Program-made: the position numbers and the translations under genes
NCBI GenBank assembly: GCA_949358305.1
Contig: OX442320.1
Coordinates: forward strand, 1,926,501 to 1,986,500
Origin: Strigamia acuminata
Lineage: Eukaryota; Arthropoda; Chilopoda; Geophilomorpha; Linotaeniidae
Reading direction: 5' to 3'
Length of the DNA stretch: 60,000 nt
Notes under the pieces: generated by a model
The model's input: only the letters and a program-made list of their open reading frames with translations
Databases searched by the model: none
Told to the model about the DNA's origin: nothing
Shown here: one piece after another, positions 42,101-47,511 of the stretch
How positions within the stretch are numbered: position 1 is the first letter of the stretch
How the letters are laid out: each line of letters begins with the position of its first letter

Positions 42101-44339
42101 AATTGCACTTTTGAGTGTCCTTTAATCAGGTGTTCCGTCTTGTAAGTTGATGTTTTGTATAATTTCTTGAATCTTTGTTTCAGCTTTGAAATATTACATT
42201 TTTTTTACTTATGTCCCCCGATGCAAAGTGCCGATCTAGCCAATTGGCTGGCTCGTCACAAACATTATCCTCGAAATTGAGTGACAATTTTTTTGCGCCA
42301 CAGGCCAATGCATTTTATAGTCCAACAGCTTTGTGCAGAATAGCCCAGAATTATCAATAATTTATTTATTACCACTTGCAGCATTACTTTGTTAGCACCC
42401 AGGGCCACCTTAACCAGCTAACTGGGCACACACAGGCGCCACACGTCTCCCAATAACCTTTTTAAGTGCGATTGCGAACCTTCTCGACACCCCTGACCAA
42501 AATCTTATAATTTACTTTCCCATAAATAGGAGAAGCCGCTGATGCTGTCCTTTATAGGTGGCAATATGCCTGCATTGCCTATTTTCTACGGTAGCTGACG
42601 AGGCCTAAAACACACGAGTCAAAAATCAAGAGTAAAAAATTCAAAACCAACTTTTACAAAAAAGACACTTTTAGATCATTTTTTCTAATACCTTCCTTAA
42701 CTCTGATATCCATCCATGTAGCGGAAGTAACAACCAGCGCCATCTCTGGATAGGAATTTACAATGCCACAATGGAAAACAATTCCCATCAAGAGATGGCG
42801 CGGGAACAAGCCTCTCTGTATGCCAAGCATGAGCCGATAGGCAAACGCGAGGAGTAGCCTGTTGACCAGCCTGCTGACCAGTCAAAATCAAAATAACAAT
42901 AAAAACACAGCAAACAATTCCCTCCCCACGTAGTTCTACGTTGCCCTTCTGAATCTTTTTTTTTTAATTAGCTTGTTAAATTTAGATTAGTTAAATTTTT
43001 AACAGATTTGTTAAATTCAGCTGATTTCTTCTGTTTTTAACTGATTTCTTACGTTTTTAACTGATGTCTTATGTTTTTAACTGATTTCTTACGTTTTTAA
43101 CTGATTTCCTACGTTTTCAACTGATTTTTGAAAATTTTAGCCGATTAAAAAAAAAACACAATTTTGTTTAAGGAAAAATTGTAGAAAAATATTTTCTGAA
43201 TTTTGATTTTTGTCTCTAGAATGATAATGCGACAAACGGTTGATGGCGTGACGTTAGATGTCAGTACGATTAGTGACAGAACTACTGTAATAATAAATTT
43301 GAAAGAAATAAAGTAGGCTTGTCATCTCTTGGTATATTAGGTTAGATGTACTGCCATGGTCGTGGTCATAAAAATCTTGCCTGTTTGAAGCTCAGCTGCA
43401 GAATCGGCATTTCCATGCAGACTACTCTGTATTCTGAGCTTGAAGCTAAGCAAGGAAGATTCAGATGAGCAGTATGAATGAAAAGAAAAGCAAAACAAAA
43501 CAAAGCAAAGCCAACGGTGCCCAAATCTAGCATACTGTATTTTTCCTTTGATATTGCTCGATGCTTATTTATATTTTGTATCCGTTGATGAATTTCAGCA
43601 CCCACAGAAGGCGGGCAATACAGCAATCGAGGTGGGATCCAGAGGTGGTAGACGCCCTTCAAGACAGTGCCCCCCTCATCGCAACGACAGATGTCTTCCT
43701 TCTCAGGAGGACCGGTCGCCTAAACACCACCAAAGCATCGAAGTAGCCGCCCCAGGACATGCCATGCTCGCTGGAATTAACTCAACCGCCGCCAATGCCA
43801 ATCACGACCATCAACTGCCCACCCCTGTCGCTGTTTCTAGCAGCACAGAACAGACTATGAGCCGCTCTCTGCAAACTCAGGCAGCAAGACCTTCTGGACT
43901 TGTTAAACCGAAAACAGTGGCCAATGCTAGGTTGCCCAACAACTTTATCAAACCAGAAGTTATCCACAATAATGCTCCTCCCTCTGACACGACTGATACT
44001 GCGAATACAACAGGTTTGCCAGTACCTCCACGCAGCAGTGGACTTTTAGGAACCATGACTAACTTGGCAGCCAAACTATCTCCAATGGAGAACATAACTG
44101 CCGCCTGGGACCAAGTGAGCGGTGGTGCTGCTGCTAATTCTAGTGCTGGTGCTGGTGCTGGTGCTGGTGCTGGTGCTGGTGCTGGTGCTGGTGCTGGTGC
44201 TGGTGCTGGTGCTGGTGCTGGTGCTGGTGCTGGTGCGACTGCTGCTGCGAGTTCAGCTCCGATACAACCTGGAGAGCCAGCAGGACAGGGTGGTGGATTT
44301 TTTTCATCTTTGCTTGGTTTTGCTAAACGATCAAGTTAA
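6751..44339 (+). CDS. RIMBP2: RIM-binding protein (presynaptic active-zone scaffold), 28 exons
   Basis: RIM-binding proteins link RIM and voltage-gated calcium channels at presynaptic active zones through SH3 domains that bind PxxP peptides. My model has exons 6751-6810, 7238-7327, 9737-9859, 9927-10082, 10759-10917, 12172-12328, 12698-13072, 14259-14471, 15608-15798, 19201-19276, 20109-20198, 20523-20549, 20786-20821, 21118-21210, 21667-21875, 22018-22261, 22451-22582, 22672-22848, 22921-23078, 30419-30529, 30638-30733, 30931-31073, 31522-31802, 33176-33555, 36765-36906, 38426-38526, 39325-39519 and 43599-44339. All junctions are GT-AG and in phase, giving about 1,651 codons. The domain order (coiled coil, SH3, FN3 x3, SH3, SH3) is the full family order. 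The symbol is for the vertebrate family; an invertebrate single copy is equally related to TSPOAP1 and RIMBP3. The 5' end, the two microexons and the last junction are the least certain parts. Confidence 0.88.
6811..7237. other. RIMBP intron 1
   Basis: This intron contains a small cluster of overlapping palindromes and repeats around CGTTTAGTCGACTAAACG and GACTAAACGGCGT (about 6858-6925). Nothing else is recognised. Confidence 0.5.
8107..8393. repeat. minisatellite, unit about 24 bp, roughly 12 copies
   Basis: The unit is close to ATCTCGTGTGACACATCTCGTGAA, with copies differing by one to three bases and some half-length units (CTCGTGTAACACAT). The array has few stops, so it opens repetitive ORFs on both strands (for example the Cys-Asp-Thr-Ser and His-Glu-Ile-Ser patterns). 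These are repeat artefacts, not genes. Confidence 0.9.
8868..9083. mobile_element. Tc1/mariner-type MITE, copy 1 (216 bp)
   Basis: The inverted ends begin CAGTCGTGGACAAACAAAAC and CAGTCGTAGACAAAAAAAAC (the latter read from the right end). The element is flanked by TA on both sides (8866-8867, 9084-9085), the mariner target duplication. The interior is non-coding. A related copy lies at about 13651-13875 in the same orientation. Confidence 0.8.
10918..12171. other. RIMBP intron 5
   Basis: This intron includes one copy (about 11335-11520) of a dispersed repeat whose inverted partner is at about 35850-36175. Around 11523-11700 is a GC-richer stretch of unknown origin. No exon was recognised. 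Confidence 0.5.
11335..11520. repeat. dispersed repeat copy A (inverted partner at 35850-36175)
   Basis: Shared blocks with the reverse complement of 35850-36175 include CAGTTGTCCGCCATTTGCC, GCCGTTTCGGCTGGATGGCG, CACGATCACAAGACAGAATC and CAGTCTAACAATT. The two copies face each other in introns 5 and 24 of the same gene. Confidence 0.8.
13073..14258. other. RIMBP intron 7
   Basis: This intron holds the second mariner-type MITE (13651-13875). Nothing else is recognised. Confidence 0.5.
13651..13875. mobile_element. Tc1/mariner-type MITE, copy 2
   Basis: The copy starts CAGTGGACGAAAAAAACT and ends AAGTTTTTTGTCCATGGCG. It shares the interior block GTCAAGATTGATGTCATTAA, and the following ATCTCAATGG, with copy 1 at 8868-9083. 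It is more decayed than copy 1, and its exact ends and TA duplication are not clear. Confidence 0.65.
14472..15607. other. RIMBP intron 8
   Basis: This intron contains a GC-richer island (14697-14850) of unknown origin with acceptor- and donor-like signals. It also has a hAT-like fragment near 15120-15210 with the words AGGGTTTCCATA and CTTGGGCCACACAT. No exon is confirmed. Confidence 0.45.
16310..16510. repeat. diverged tandem repeat, about 80-85 bp unit, 2.4 copies
   Basis: Three successive segments each carry a G-A-C-x-G-x-C-x-A/G-C-x-T/C-T-C-G-A-G-C core (ACTCGAGCAATC, ATTCGAGCTATCG, GTTCGAGCGATT). Between them are matching stretches ending in AAATTTAGTGACGGTATTGG or AAACTTAGCGCCGATATTTGG-like text. 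The decay is substantial. Confidence 0.6.
16891..17399. mobile_element. foldback/MITE with long inverted arms (509 bp)
   Basis: The left arm (from CACACTTAAAATTACTTAAT) and the right arm (ending ATTAAGTAATTTTAAGTGTG) are reverse complements over at least 50 bases with a few mismatches. Matching continues inward through TTTTTGGCTTTAG and GAGAGGAATGTTTTTGGCT, with small insertions in the right arm. The arms alone make up a large share of the element. The open frames at 17145-17373 come from the right arm and look incidental. Confidence 0.75.
20109..21210 (+). other. RIMBP exons 11-14 linker with two phase-preserving microexons
   Basis: Between the first SH3 and first FN3 domains lie exons 20109-20198 and 21118-21210, each phase 1 at both ends. 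Two candidate microexons sit between them: 27 nt (20523-20549, after a long pyrimidine tract, donor GTAGGT) and 36 nt (20786-20821, donor GTAAGA). Both are multiples of three and phase 1 to phase 1, so including or skipping either keeps the frame. Exon 14 encodes [17 protein letters not shown], an acidic segment. The outer exons are solid; the microexons are inferred from splice signals and frame only. Confidence 0.6.
20262..20293. repeat. (TTTA)8 microsatellite
   Basis: A pure tetranucleotide run in RIMBP intron 11. Confidence 0.9.
21667..23078 (+). other. RIMBP three fibronectin type III domains (exons 15-19)
   Basis: Five exons (21667-21875, 22018-22261, 22451-22582, 22672-22848, 22921-23078) encode three successive FN3 domains. 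FN3-1 starts [20 protein letters not shown] and includes [15 protein letters not shown]3-2 starts [20 protein letters not shown], has [16 protein letters not shown] and then [17 protein letters not shown]3-3 starts [20 protein letters not shown], with [16 protein letters not shown] and [11 protein letters not shown]. The same three domains occupy this place in vertebrate RIMBP2 (for example SAQLSWLPTNSNYSH there, [15 protein letters not shown] here). Confidence 0.93.
23522..23998 (-). repeat. 3' LTR of the RT-less element (477 bp)
   Basis: It has the same length and sequence as the 5' copy except for one base (ATATAAAAG here, ATTTAAAAG there, on the plus strand). It is bounded outside by the CAGTT duplication and inside by the polypurine tract. 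Confidence 0.88.
23999..24012 (-). other. polypurine tract next to the 3' LTR
   Basis: On the minus strand CAGAGGGGGTA directly precedes the 3' LTR start TGTTGG, as expected for plus-strand DNA priming. Several internal CAGAGGGGGA-like copies occur along the element (for example near 24470, 24734 and 26204). Confidence 0.7.
24228..25877 (-). CDS. integrase-like ORF of the RT-less element, catalytic residues degenerate
   Basis: This 549-codon frame starts at a real ATG (MDQQMFLVF). About residues 40-270 align with the copia integrase core and C-terminal region: [19 protein letters not shown], then [13 protein letters not shown], then [44 protein letters not shown] and [16 protein letters not shown]. 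In the active copia pattern the first acid sits in HSD and the second in TDNG. Here they are HLS and LSPEI, so two of the three catalytic acids are missing and only the Glu of ISERAN remains. The last 250 residues are acidic and Glu/Ser-rich, with a basic [13 protein letters not shown] patch, and no RT. The frame is nonetheless uninterrupted, which argues against simple decay. Confidence 0.75.
   Translation of the reverse strand: MDQQMFLVFNWRTHGTSPITGDLTKKNIPSTQKNNDRKALEAVHLSVWRTPHATGEKYVIITDNCSEYVWFRPLKGNSFLVEFQSWLNEIKCLTGTVNKVYLSPEIDFSIEELTAWVETMKNFGITIDNVDSDNPMANCISERANSDIIDGVESLIVENKFPSYLWLEIANTMVYLRNRVPRIDLDWKTPCNILYDRCISLRHLRCIGSRVEVFRVKNGQKCSWMGALVGYSNTQRKYRVWDPKRNRVFQMNNDKIHEWNNWQEGEMKPSLKFVNLDSCIESLEAEIPSKVGVPISPHQEVPSTLDLLNPENPPLSLSEEVDMNKCESIKNEREHLGTFATSAEEVYEELTCEQESSSLVYTVKDDTSPSSGEGKMIWTEGEFKRNFSDKENELLLGISPELTREESEPIANKREELEQFALDCEPKPVEGIRQDPMKVCKISSTSLEGDISPTPIETLIGVGEDKVFRTEGECGKTKRRKKRCKKTKNVALIKTNDIECELMAGEPDCISYVLTEGNVKFEELSEQDKQTIIDELGFTWDENYIYPKY
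25774..26949 (-). CDS. ORF of the RT-less element ending in a GAG-pre-integrase segment
   Basis: The frame runs 391 codons, but it opens at GTG, so the true start is unknown; the first internal ATG is at MCFVPSLN, about ten residues in. The N-terminal 40 residues are hydrophobic ([20 protein letters not shown]), a possible membrane segment. The middle is Asn/Lys/Ser-rich without a CCHC knuckle or a D-S-G protease motif. The end has [19 protein letters not shown], matching the copia pre-integrase LWHxRLGH block with the second His replaced by Tyr, and the usual CxxC pair is absent. It overlaps the integrase-like ORF by 104 bases in another frame, so the two halves of the integrase region lie in different frames. 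Confidence 0.6.
   Translation of the reverse strand: MKVLQIIEAMCFVPSLNLLVSLVWLFSANFVHTVFYAIRRSLTDNVHACNKQTMDDTHKAQLKMETHGQNVFNGQAVYNALNEQLKRKISVLGKEKFDLCFDYDKSVLLLTHLVCKSAFTENIDVMAGAISDLVLTLCAMHMHVREANGVSSNKVQGTSDGNQNSNVVDSNVILNAMNDVLNIKSQHGHGGLECLNRVQTKVRNGNRKLDCATTVKSGNPLNSVKKNIATRPRSMEIEHSNGVRNKKTEGDPTNMKKGFVSNRKLHGATLIKRSDLPKGISGKSKKGLSNQKSSLTTGIKQNGPLNSGIRNQKQNSRHENVRKQENCKDFRVKDKVLSFKLWHTRMGYLNEESIYAMNGSTDVFGVQLENTWDLSYNRRFDKEEYSLNTEK
26946..28106 (-). CDS. 386-codon open frame in the element's 5' region, function unknown
   Basis: This open stretch starts [10 protein letters not shown] and ends just as the next frame opens (shared bases TGTGAAAG near 26946-26949). It is rich in Arg, Cys and Phe with no recognisable domain. 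It has the CG-rich composition of an untranslated leader seen in the first copia element. Coding status is doubtful; the length alone makes it worth listing. Confidence 0.35.
   Translation of the reverse strand: MQRIPVLEIIAWDHIGRQGSIWNRFGVESDCFWPETRFLAGDECEHSSPTLPCTTHVLDTCPPIVKTSGNVFRWTVEIFVSGTRRTSDLDRFSGDETRYELAASHSTLKRRESAKFNWNLRGTTCGISTGYPRDSRNLLFIEITVCFVYFRSRCAGQPNPRWRRTFEHGKTRKIVCNTPLEYIHVRYRRLDDQQGCGERLGDVLEFFEDDLSIFGRVFVHDVRNGFLDRGLARDGYLRYVGLVKPCARCTSEFQRLGSKFQRRLRGILRRKSPANKKTTCQHIVIYFLDCRETLYRSKFLFWGPFVCFPPFTQSRSGILFSRRLFLATKCPAGPGVRSELGKYCVKFCISLSEISPRAECIFALFLEGKLLNCVFVNFPKWKSVNL
28505..28522 (-). other. primer-binding site, initiator tRNA-Met 3' end
   Basis: Just inside the 5' LTR the minus strand reads TGGTAGCAGAGGGTGGTT. 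This complements the CCA-bearing 3' end of metazoan initiator tRNA-Met (TGGTAGCAGAGGATGGTT expected) with one mismatch. One spacer base lies between LTR and site. It is a different primer strategy from the half-tRNA site of the copia element at 1-3773. Confidence 0.8.
28524..29000 (-). repeat. 5' LTR of the RT-less element (477 bp)
   Basis: On the minus strand the LTR begins TGTTGGAATTTAGAGC and ends GACACTGATA, so it has TG at the start but TA rather than CA at the end. It contains an AATAAA signal (minus strand, CAAATAAAGATG) and a TTTTAAATTG stretch where the 3' LTR has TTTTATATTG. That is the one difference I found between the two copies. Confidence 0.88.
29367..29596. mobile_element. foldback MITE (230 bp)
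   Basis: The left arm ATACTCTTTCCGCACTCAAG... through GCTGGGCTCTCATTGGCC and the right arm GGCCAATGGGAGCCCAGC... through GCGGAAAGAGTAT are reverse complements over about 52 bases with a few mismatches. The interior is short and non-coding. Confidence 0.8.
29693..30115. mobile_element. foldback MITE (about 420 bp), adjacent to the previous one
   Basis: The left arm contains TATACTCTTGCTCATCGTAA and GAGGGGGACCAGTTTCTATT GGCC; the right arm contains GGCCAATATGAACTGGTCCC and CCTCTTACGATGAGCC in reverse complement. The arms share ATACTCTT and TTGGCC words with the neighbouring element at 29367-29596, so the two may be related families. Confidence 0.75.
30419..31802 (+). other. RIMBP exons 20-23: acidic then Arg-rich linker
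   Basis: Exons 30419-30529, 30638-30733, 30931-31073 and 31522-31802 encode an acidic block ([14 protein letters not shown], then [16 protein letters not shown]) followed by a strongly basic block rich in Arg, Asp, Gly and Pro. The end, MSIPSI, corresponds to the VTVPSIDD motif that precedes the second SH3 domain in vertebrates. Exon 21 could also start three bases earlier (30635), because the acceptor reads AGCAG, a NAGNAG-type tandem acceptor that would add one Gln. Confidence 0.8.
31803..33175. other. RIMBP intron 23
   Basis: This intron contains a short cluster of TGTCGCTAAAATG-type repeats (about 32060-32130) and a 17-18 bp tandem repeat CTCACGGTTTCAGGCGC (about 32865-32945, four to five copies). 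No exon was recognised. Confidence 0.5.
34405..34700 (+). pseudogene. SWIM zinc-finger (MULE-type transposase) fossil
   Basis: The plus strand reads [14 protein letters not shown]-like text ([16 protein letters not shown]) in one frame. After a frame change it continues [40 protein letters not shown]. This is the arrangement of a SWIM zinc finger (CxC then CxH; here the His is Arg) followed by a K-R-G-R-P-A-K-A-like tail, as seen in Mutator-like transposases and related SWIM proteins of invertebrates. The frameshift, the lost His and the stops upstream show it is dead. No terminal repeats were found. Confidence 0.6.
35413..35575. repeat. tandem repeat, unit 22-23 bp, about 7 copies
   Basis: The unit is close to TATTGCAATTTTAATTTTC. 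The array is AT-rich and intronic. A short inverted stretch (AAAATTGCAATAAAAG) follows at about 35672-35689. Confidence 0.85.
35850..36175. repeat. dispersed repeat copy B with internal inverted ends
   Basis: This is the reverse-complement partner of 11335-11520. Within it, AAATGGCGGACAACTGAC (near 35952) and GTCAGTTGTCCACCATTT (near 36145) are inverted, like the terminal repeats of a MITE of about 230 bp inserted in a larger repeat. Confidence 0.75.
37103..37406. mobile_element. MITE with perfect 29-bp inverted ends and GCGCCGG repeats
   Basis: The two ends are exact reverse complements over 29 bases, starting TACCGTACCGCCCCGTTTAA. If the outer TA is counted as target duplication, the element is a TA-targeting type such as mariner. 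The interior carries repeated GCGCCGGCCCCG, TTAGCGCCGGG and AATTAGCGCCGGG words, which give a very GC-rich patch in AT-rich DNA. Perfect arms suggest recent activity. Confidence 0.85.
37801..38165. repeat. 25-bp minisatellite, about 14 copies, two subfamilies
   Basis: The unit TTCTGAATCTCACTAATCAG (plus five bases) repeats at exactly 25 bp. The left half uses CTCACTAATCAGAAC and the right half CTTCCCTGTCAGATTC, so the array grew in two steps. It lies in RIMBP intron 25. Confidence 0.92.
38560..38720. other. possible pogo/mariner-type DNA element fragment
   Basis: The text AGTAGAGCGGACGCTCTCTG and GTCCGGACTAGAGAGAG, with CTCTCTGTAGCCCGGACA at the left, forms imperfect inverted ends around a short segment in RIMBP intron 26. 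Assignment is tentative. Confidence 0.35.
39104..39184. repeat. (AAT)n microsatellite
   Basis: A near-pure trinucleotide run of about 75 bases in RIMBP intron 26. Confidence 0.92.
42737..42801. repeat. hairpin with GCGCCATCTCT arms
   Basis: GCGCCATCTCTGGATAGGAATT and AATTCCCATCAAGAGATGGCGC form imperfect inverted arms around a short loop. GGCGCCATC words recur nearby at 47911, 48857 and 50322, so this may be the tip of a repeat family. Confidence 0.6.
43018..43130. repeat. 20-bp tandem repeat, 5-6 copies
   Basis: The unit is close to AACTGATTTCTTACGTTTTT. The array lies in the last intron of RIMBP. Confidence 0.85.
43599..44339 (+). other. RIMBP last coding exon: long tail with Ala-Gly repeat
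   Basis: The acceptor AATTTCAG ends at 43598. The exon is open for 246 codons to the TAA at 44337-44339. The tail is low-complexity, with Ser/Pro/Ala/Asn runs, a [18 protein letters not shown] segment, about 15 copies of Ala-Gly and a hydrophobic end ([16 protein letters not shown]). Vertebrate RIMBP ends soon after the third SH3, so this is an invertebrate extension. Its reading frame needs the phase 0 donor at 39520 in the previous exon. No domain is recognised. Confidence 0.75.
44145..44234 (+). repeat. coding (GCTGGT)15 hexanucleotide repeat
   Basis: An uninterrupted run of GCTGGT units encodes an alternating Ala-Gly stretch in the RIMBP C-terminal tail. The purity at nucleotide level points to recent slippage and likely length polymorphism in the population. 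Confidence 0.95.
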
Positions 44340-44722
44340 AAGTAATCTGCTAGTTGGTCATCTATTTTCCACTTTTGTTTTGTCATCATTTATTTTGATG
44401 TTGTGATTGTTTATAACTTTTTTTAGTGTGATTGTTTTTGTGTGTTTGTATGTGACTGTGAAAATGATTTTTTTTCTTCTTATTATAAGGTCCAAATTTT
44501 TATTGTTATGGGCATTTTTATCATATCTTATTTCTTGGACCAGAAGCGTGCGCCTGCATTCTTTCAAAGCAACAAATACAGAATAGGCTTTGCTTCAATT
44601 TCGGAAGCATTTTGCTTCTAATTCGCTTCTAATTCTATTGTTTCAAAATTCTAATTTTGAAAGAAATTTGAGCAATTTTAAAACTTTTTACAAAACATTA
44701 TTATTATTATTATTATTATTAC

Positions 44723-44761
<39 letters not shown>

Positions 44762-46609
44762 CATTATTATTATTATTATTATTATTATGATTAATTATTA
44801 TTAAAGGTGCAATGGCGACGCTTCTAATCAGAGAAATGCGGTATATTTACTGTATGTTTTCTTAAATTTTTGGATTTTTGGCCAGTTTTTTGAATAATTG
44901 GTATTGTTTCGTTTTATTCAATGTATAAATTATTCTTACCAGTGAAAATTATAAGCTGCTTCTAGTTTTCATGTAATGATTGTCATTCTTGCTGTTGGAA
45001 GATCGATATCTTCTAATGCTTCTAATGAACACAAATTCTGTTCCCAAATGAGTTCCCACAAGGAGTTCCCACAATCTTATTTGACAAGTCCATAAAAAGA
45101 CTCGGTACGGTATTTAAGATCTGAAATCCGAAATTTCGAAATTTGAATCCAAGTATTTTTGTTTTCATGGTATTGATTTTATAAAAAGCCGACCAATCTA
45201 TCTGCTAATGGGCGTAATGGCATAGTCCATTGCTCAGATTGAATTGTGCGAACTCAGTTGGCCAACTAAGTTTCTTGGTGCTCGAAATTTATGACCAGAC
45301 AAACATTTCAATATATAATTATCCATAAAACAGCAAGACTACAATGATTGTCAATCGTTTTTTGAGGACCAACGCTGTCTTAATTGAAAATGAAGGCCCG
45401 GAAATGTTTCTATTTTTTATTTTTTATTTCTTATTTTTTATTTTTTCAATTGGAATTTGGGTTTGATGGAATTTCTGTTGATTAATTTTGTTTCTTGTCC
45501 TTCATTCTACTCGTGATTGACTAACACATCGCTATATCATTTTTTATTTTCACATTACTTGTAAAATATTATACATTTTATATGGATATTTAAACCATGT
45601 TTGAACTTTTTTATGCCAGCTGTTTTATTTCAGTCAAACTGTTTGTAAGCTTGTTGCTTAGCATGCTAAAGAGAATAAGAATTCTTTTTTCTTCGAGAAA
45701 ACTATCTGTTATACTTTTTTGATTTCCTAATTGCAAATTTAGATAATTAATACGGAGTAATTTTTAGCACTGAAATTTGGAAAATGAAAAAAAAGTTTAT
45801 TTGTTGATTGGAAATAATTCTACACATTTCAAATTCTATTTGAAAAAAATATATATATATAAAATATATATTCAGCAAAATATTATAACTCAGATTTTTA
45901 AAGATTCTAAAACTGTTTCCGTCTTTCCTCACTCTTAAAACAAAAATAAAATTACAAATGAGAAAGTTTTTTCCCCATATCAAGATTGTCCCAGTGTCTT
46001 AAATAATTATTAGATTTTAAATGATGACAAAAATGTGTGATATTTATTATGAAAGAGTTTGTGATTAGTGCTTCTTGCAAATACTTTTCACAATCTATGC
46101 TAACTTCACGTTGTACAAGTGTCGGATTAAAATTTTGAAGAAAAAATTTTCAAACTATTTTCTTTCAGAATTGCACGCTGAATCTTTTATCGACTGGATT
46201 ACAAACCATTTCGTTTAAAACTACCAAAAAATATAAAAATATAAAAGCCTGTGAAATCCGGATCAGTATCAGAAGAAAGCACCATAAGTTGGGAAGTCAT
46301 AATGTAATGTGAAGTACGGTATATTCACAGAAAGCCGGTCATAAATGTTGAGATTACGTCTGGTATACGTCCGATTTACGGTTTACGTCGGATTCGTCCA
46401 ATTTTCGTTTATTTCGGCCGATTTTTAGTCAATTTTGGTCAATTTTGGTCACTTTAGTATTCAGGAATTTTAATGCAAAAATAAGAGAAAATAGTGTTGG
46501 TATTCAGAAGTTTTGTGTAAAAGTCAGTGAGTGTAAAAGTCAGGGATTTTTAGTGTCAAAATTAGGGAAAATAGTGTCAAAATAATATAAAATTTCCAAA
46601 TTGTCTGTG
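44340..46609. other. RIMBP 3' flank and intergenic AT-rich DNA
   Basis: This stretch follows the RIMBP stop codon and must include its 3' untranslated region; the polyadenylation site is not identified. It contains an (ATT)n microsatellite at about 44698-44790. Several ORFs come from low-complexity sequence only. Confidence 0.5.
44698..44790. repeat. (ATT)n microsatellite
   Basis: About 90 bases of ATT with three interruptions. Confidence 0.92.
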
Positions 46610-46820
46610 TTGTTAAGACATATGAAGTGATGCCTCAGAATCCACAATCCAATCCAATCTGTATCTGAAGACCTTAACATCAGCGCTGCAACCAAGACAA
46701 CCGTGGCAACTTATGTCTGGTTCGCCACATTGTTCGTGTCTTCTTCCTTTTTCGAGCTCTTGGGCAATTTTACCCAACAATCCACTCGTTTGTGGCCAAA
46801 TTTGTGGCACCATTATCTTT
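46610..46820 (-). pseudogene. copia gag zinc knuckle and protease fossil
   Basis: The minus strand encodes WCHKFGHKRVDCWVKLPKSS in one frame (a CCHC zinc knuckle missing its first Cys) and, after a stop and a frame change, DWIVDSEASLHMS (the copia protease motif DSGAS-HM with Gly changed to Glu). The spacing between knuckle and protease is normal for Ty1/copia. It is a small, dead fragment, different in sequence from the copia element at 1-3773. Confidence 0.75.
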
Positions 46821-46860
46821 TAGTTTCTGTAATAGCCAGAACTGTACCAGAAATTGTCAG

Positions 46861-46887
46861 ATTGATTGATTGATTGATTGATTGATT
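46861..46887. repeat. (GATT)n microsatellite
   Basis: Six to seven tandem GATT units next to the MITE at 46898. Confidence 0.9.
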
Positions 46888-46897
46888 TAACAACAGA

Positions 46898-47253
46898 GGG
46901 GCTGTCCATAAATTACGTAACGCTGATTTTTCGATTTTTAGACCCCCTCCCCCCCTTTGTAACAAGGTCGTAACAAATCCACAAACCCCCCCTGGAATAT
47001 TATATTACGTAACAAAACTCACCACCCCCCCCCCCCCCCAAAAAAAAAGTTGATACAAGCTAATAATAGAAAAGTTTTCAAAAATTTCAAAAAATTTTCA
47101 AAAAATTTTCAAAAATTTTCAAAAATTTTCAAAAACCTAAAAAAAAATTTGTTACGTAACATTATTAAGAACCCCCCCCCCCCTCCCCGTCGTAACAACT
47201 CGTAACAAAATTTGAAACCCCCTCCAGGCGTTACGTAATTTATGGACGGCCCC
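46898..47253. mobile_element. MITE with GGGGC(T/C)GTCCATAAATTACGT ends (356 bp)
   Basis: The left end GGGGCTGTCCATAAATTACG (continuing TAACGC) and the right end are reverse complements with one mismatch over 26 bases. Flanks both read AGA, a possible 3-bp duplication. The interior has long C tracts and further inner inverted words (TTGTTACGTAAC; CGTAACAAA). Ends of this form are widespread in invertebrate genomes; I do not assign a superfamily. The ORF at 47109-47345 is part of it and not a gene. Confidence 0.85.
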
Positions 47254-47511
47254 AGATATGAATAAGGATAGAACAAAAAGATGTACCGGTATTGATATTT
47301 ATCAGCCAACGTGTTCCAGGCGAATTCTACAGGAATGAAGAACAAACCAGAAATTTAAAAATCTGTTGAAATAGCTAAACAGTGGTGATTTCAATCGCAC
47401 CATGAAAATTGACCTTTAACCATTAATCTTTGAATCATTTTGTAACTTCTAAACTTCAAAGTAGGTGGTGATTCCGAATCACCTGAAGTAATTTAGCCTT
47501 TACTAGCCATG

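Larger units (their letters stand above)
39520..43598. other. RIMBP intron 27 (4.1 kb)
   Basis: This intron holds T-rich stretches, a 22-bp tandem repeat around ATCATGTATACAAGCTAAAA (about 40985-41150), a 20-bp repeat AACTGATTTCTTACGTTTTT (about 43018-43130) and a short hairpin at 42737-42801. A 33-codon open stretch ending at a TAG near 43315 follows an acceptor-like CTCTAG at 43219. It could be an alternative last exon, but it has no support beyond the frame. Confidence 0.5.

Noticed and set aside
43219-43317. Possible alternative last exon after acceptor-like CTCTAG
   Set aside because: Open for about 32 codons in one phase only, with no homology. Neither donor of exon 27 supplies that phase.
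44122-44406. Poly (Val-Leu) frame
   Set aside because: Frame-shifted reading of the GCTGGT repeat that belongs to the RIMBP C-terminal exon.
44590-44790. Poly-leucine protein
   Set aside because: Translation of the (ATT)n microsatellite.
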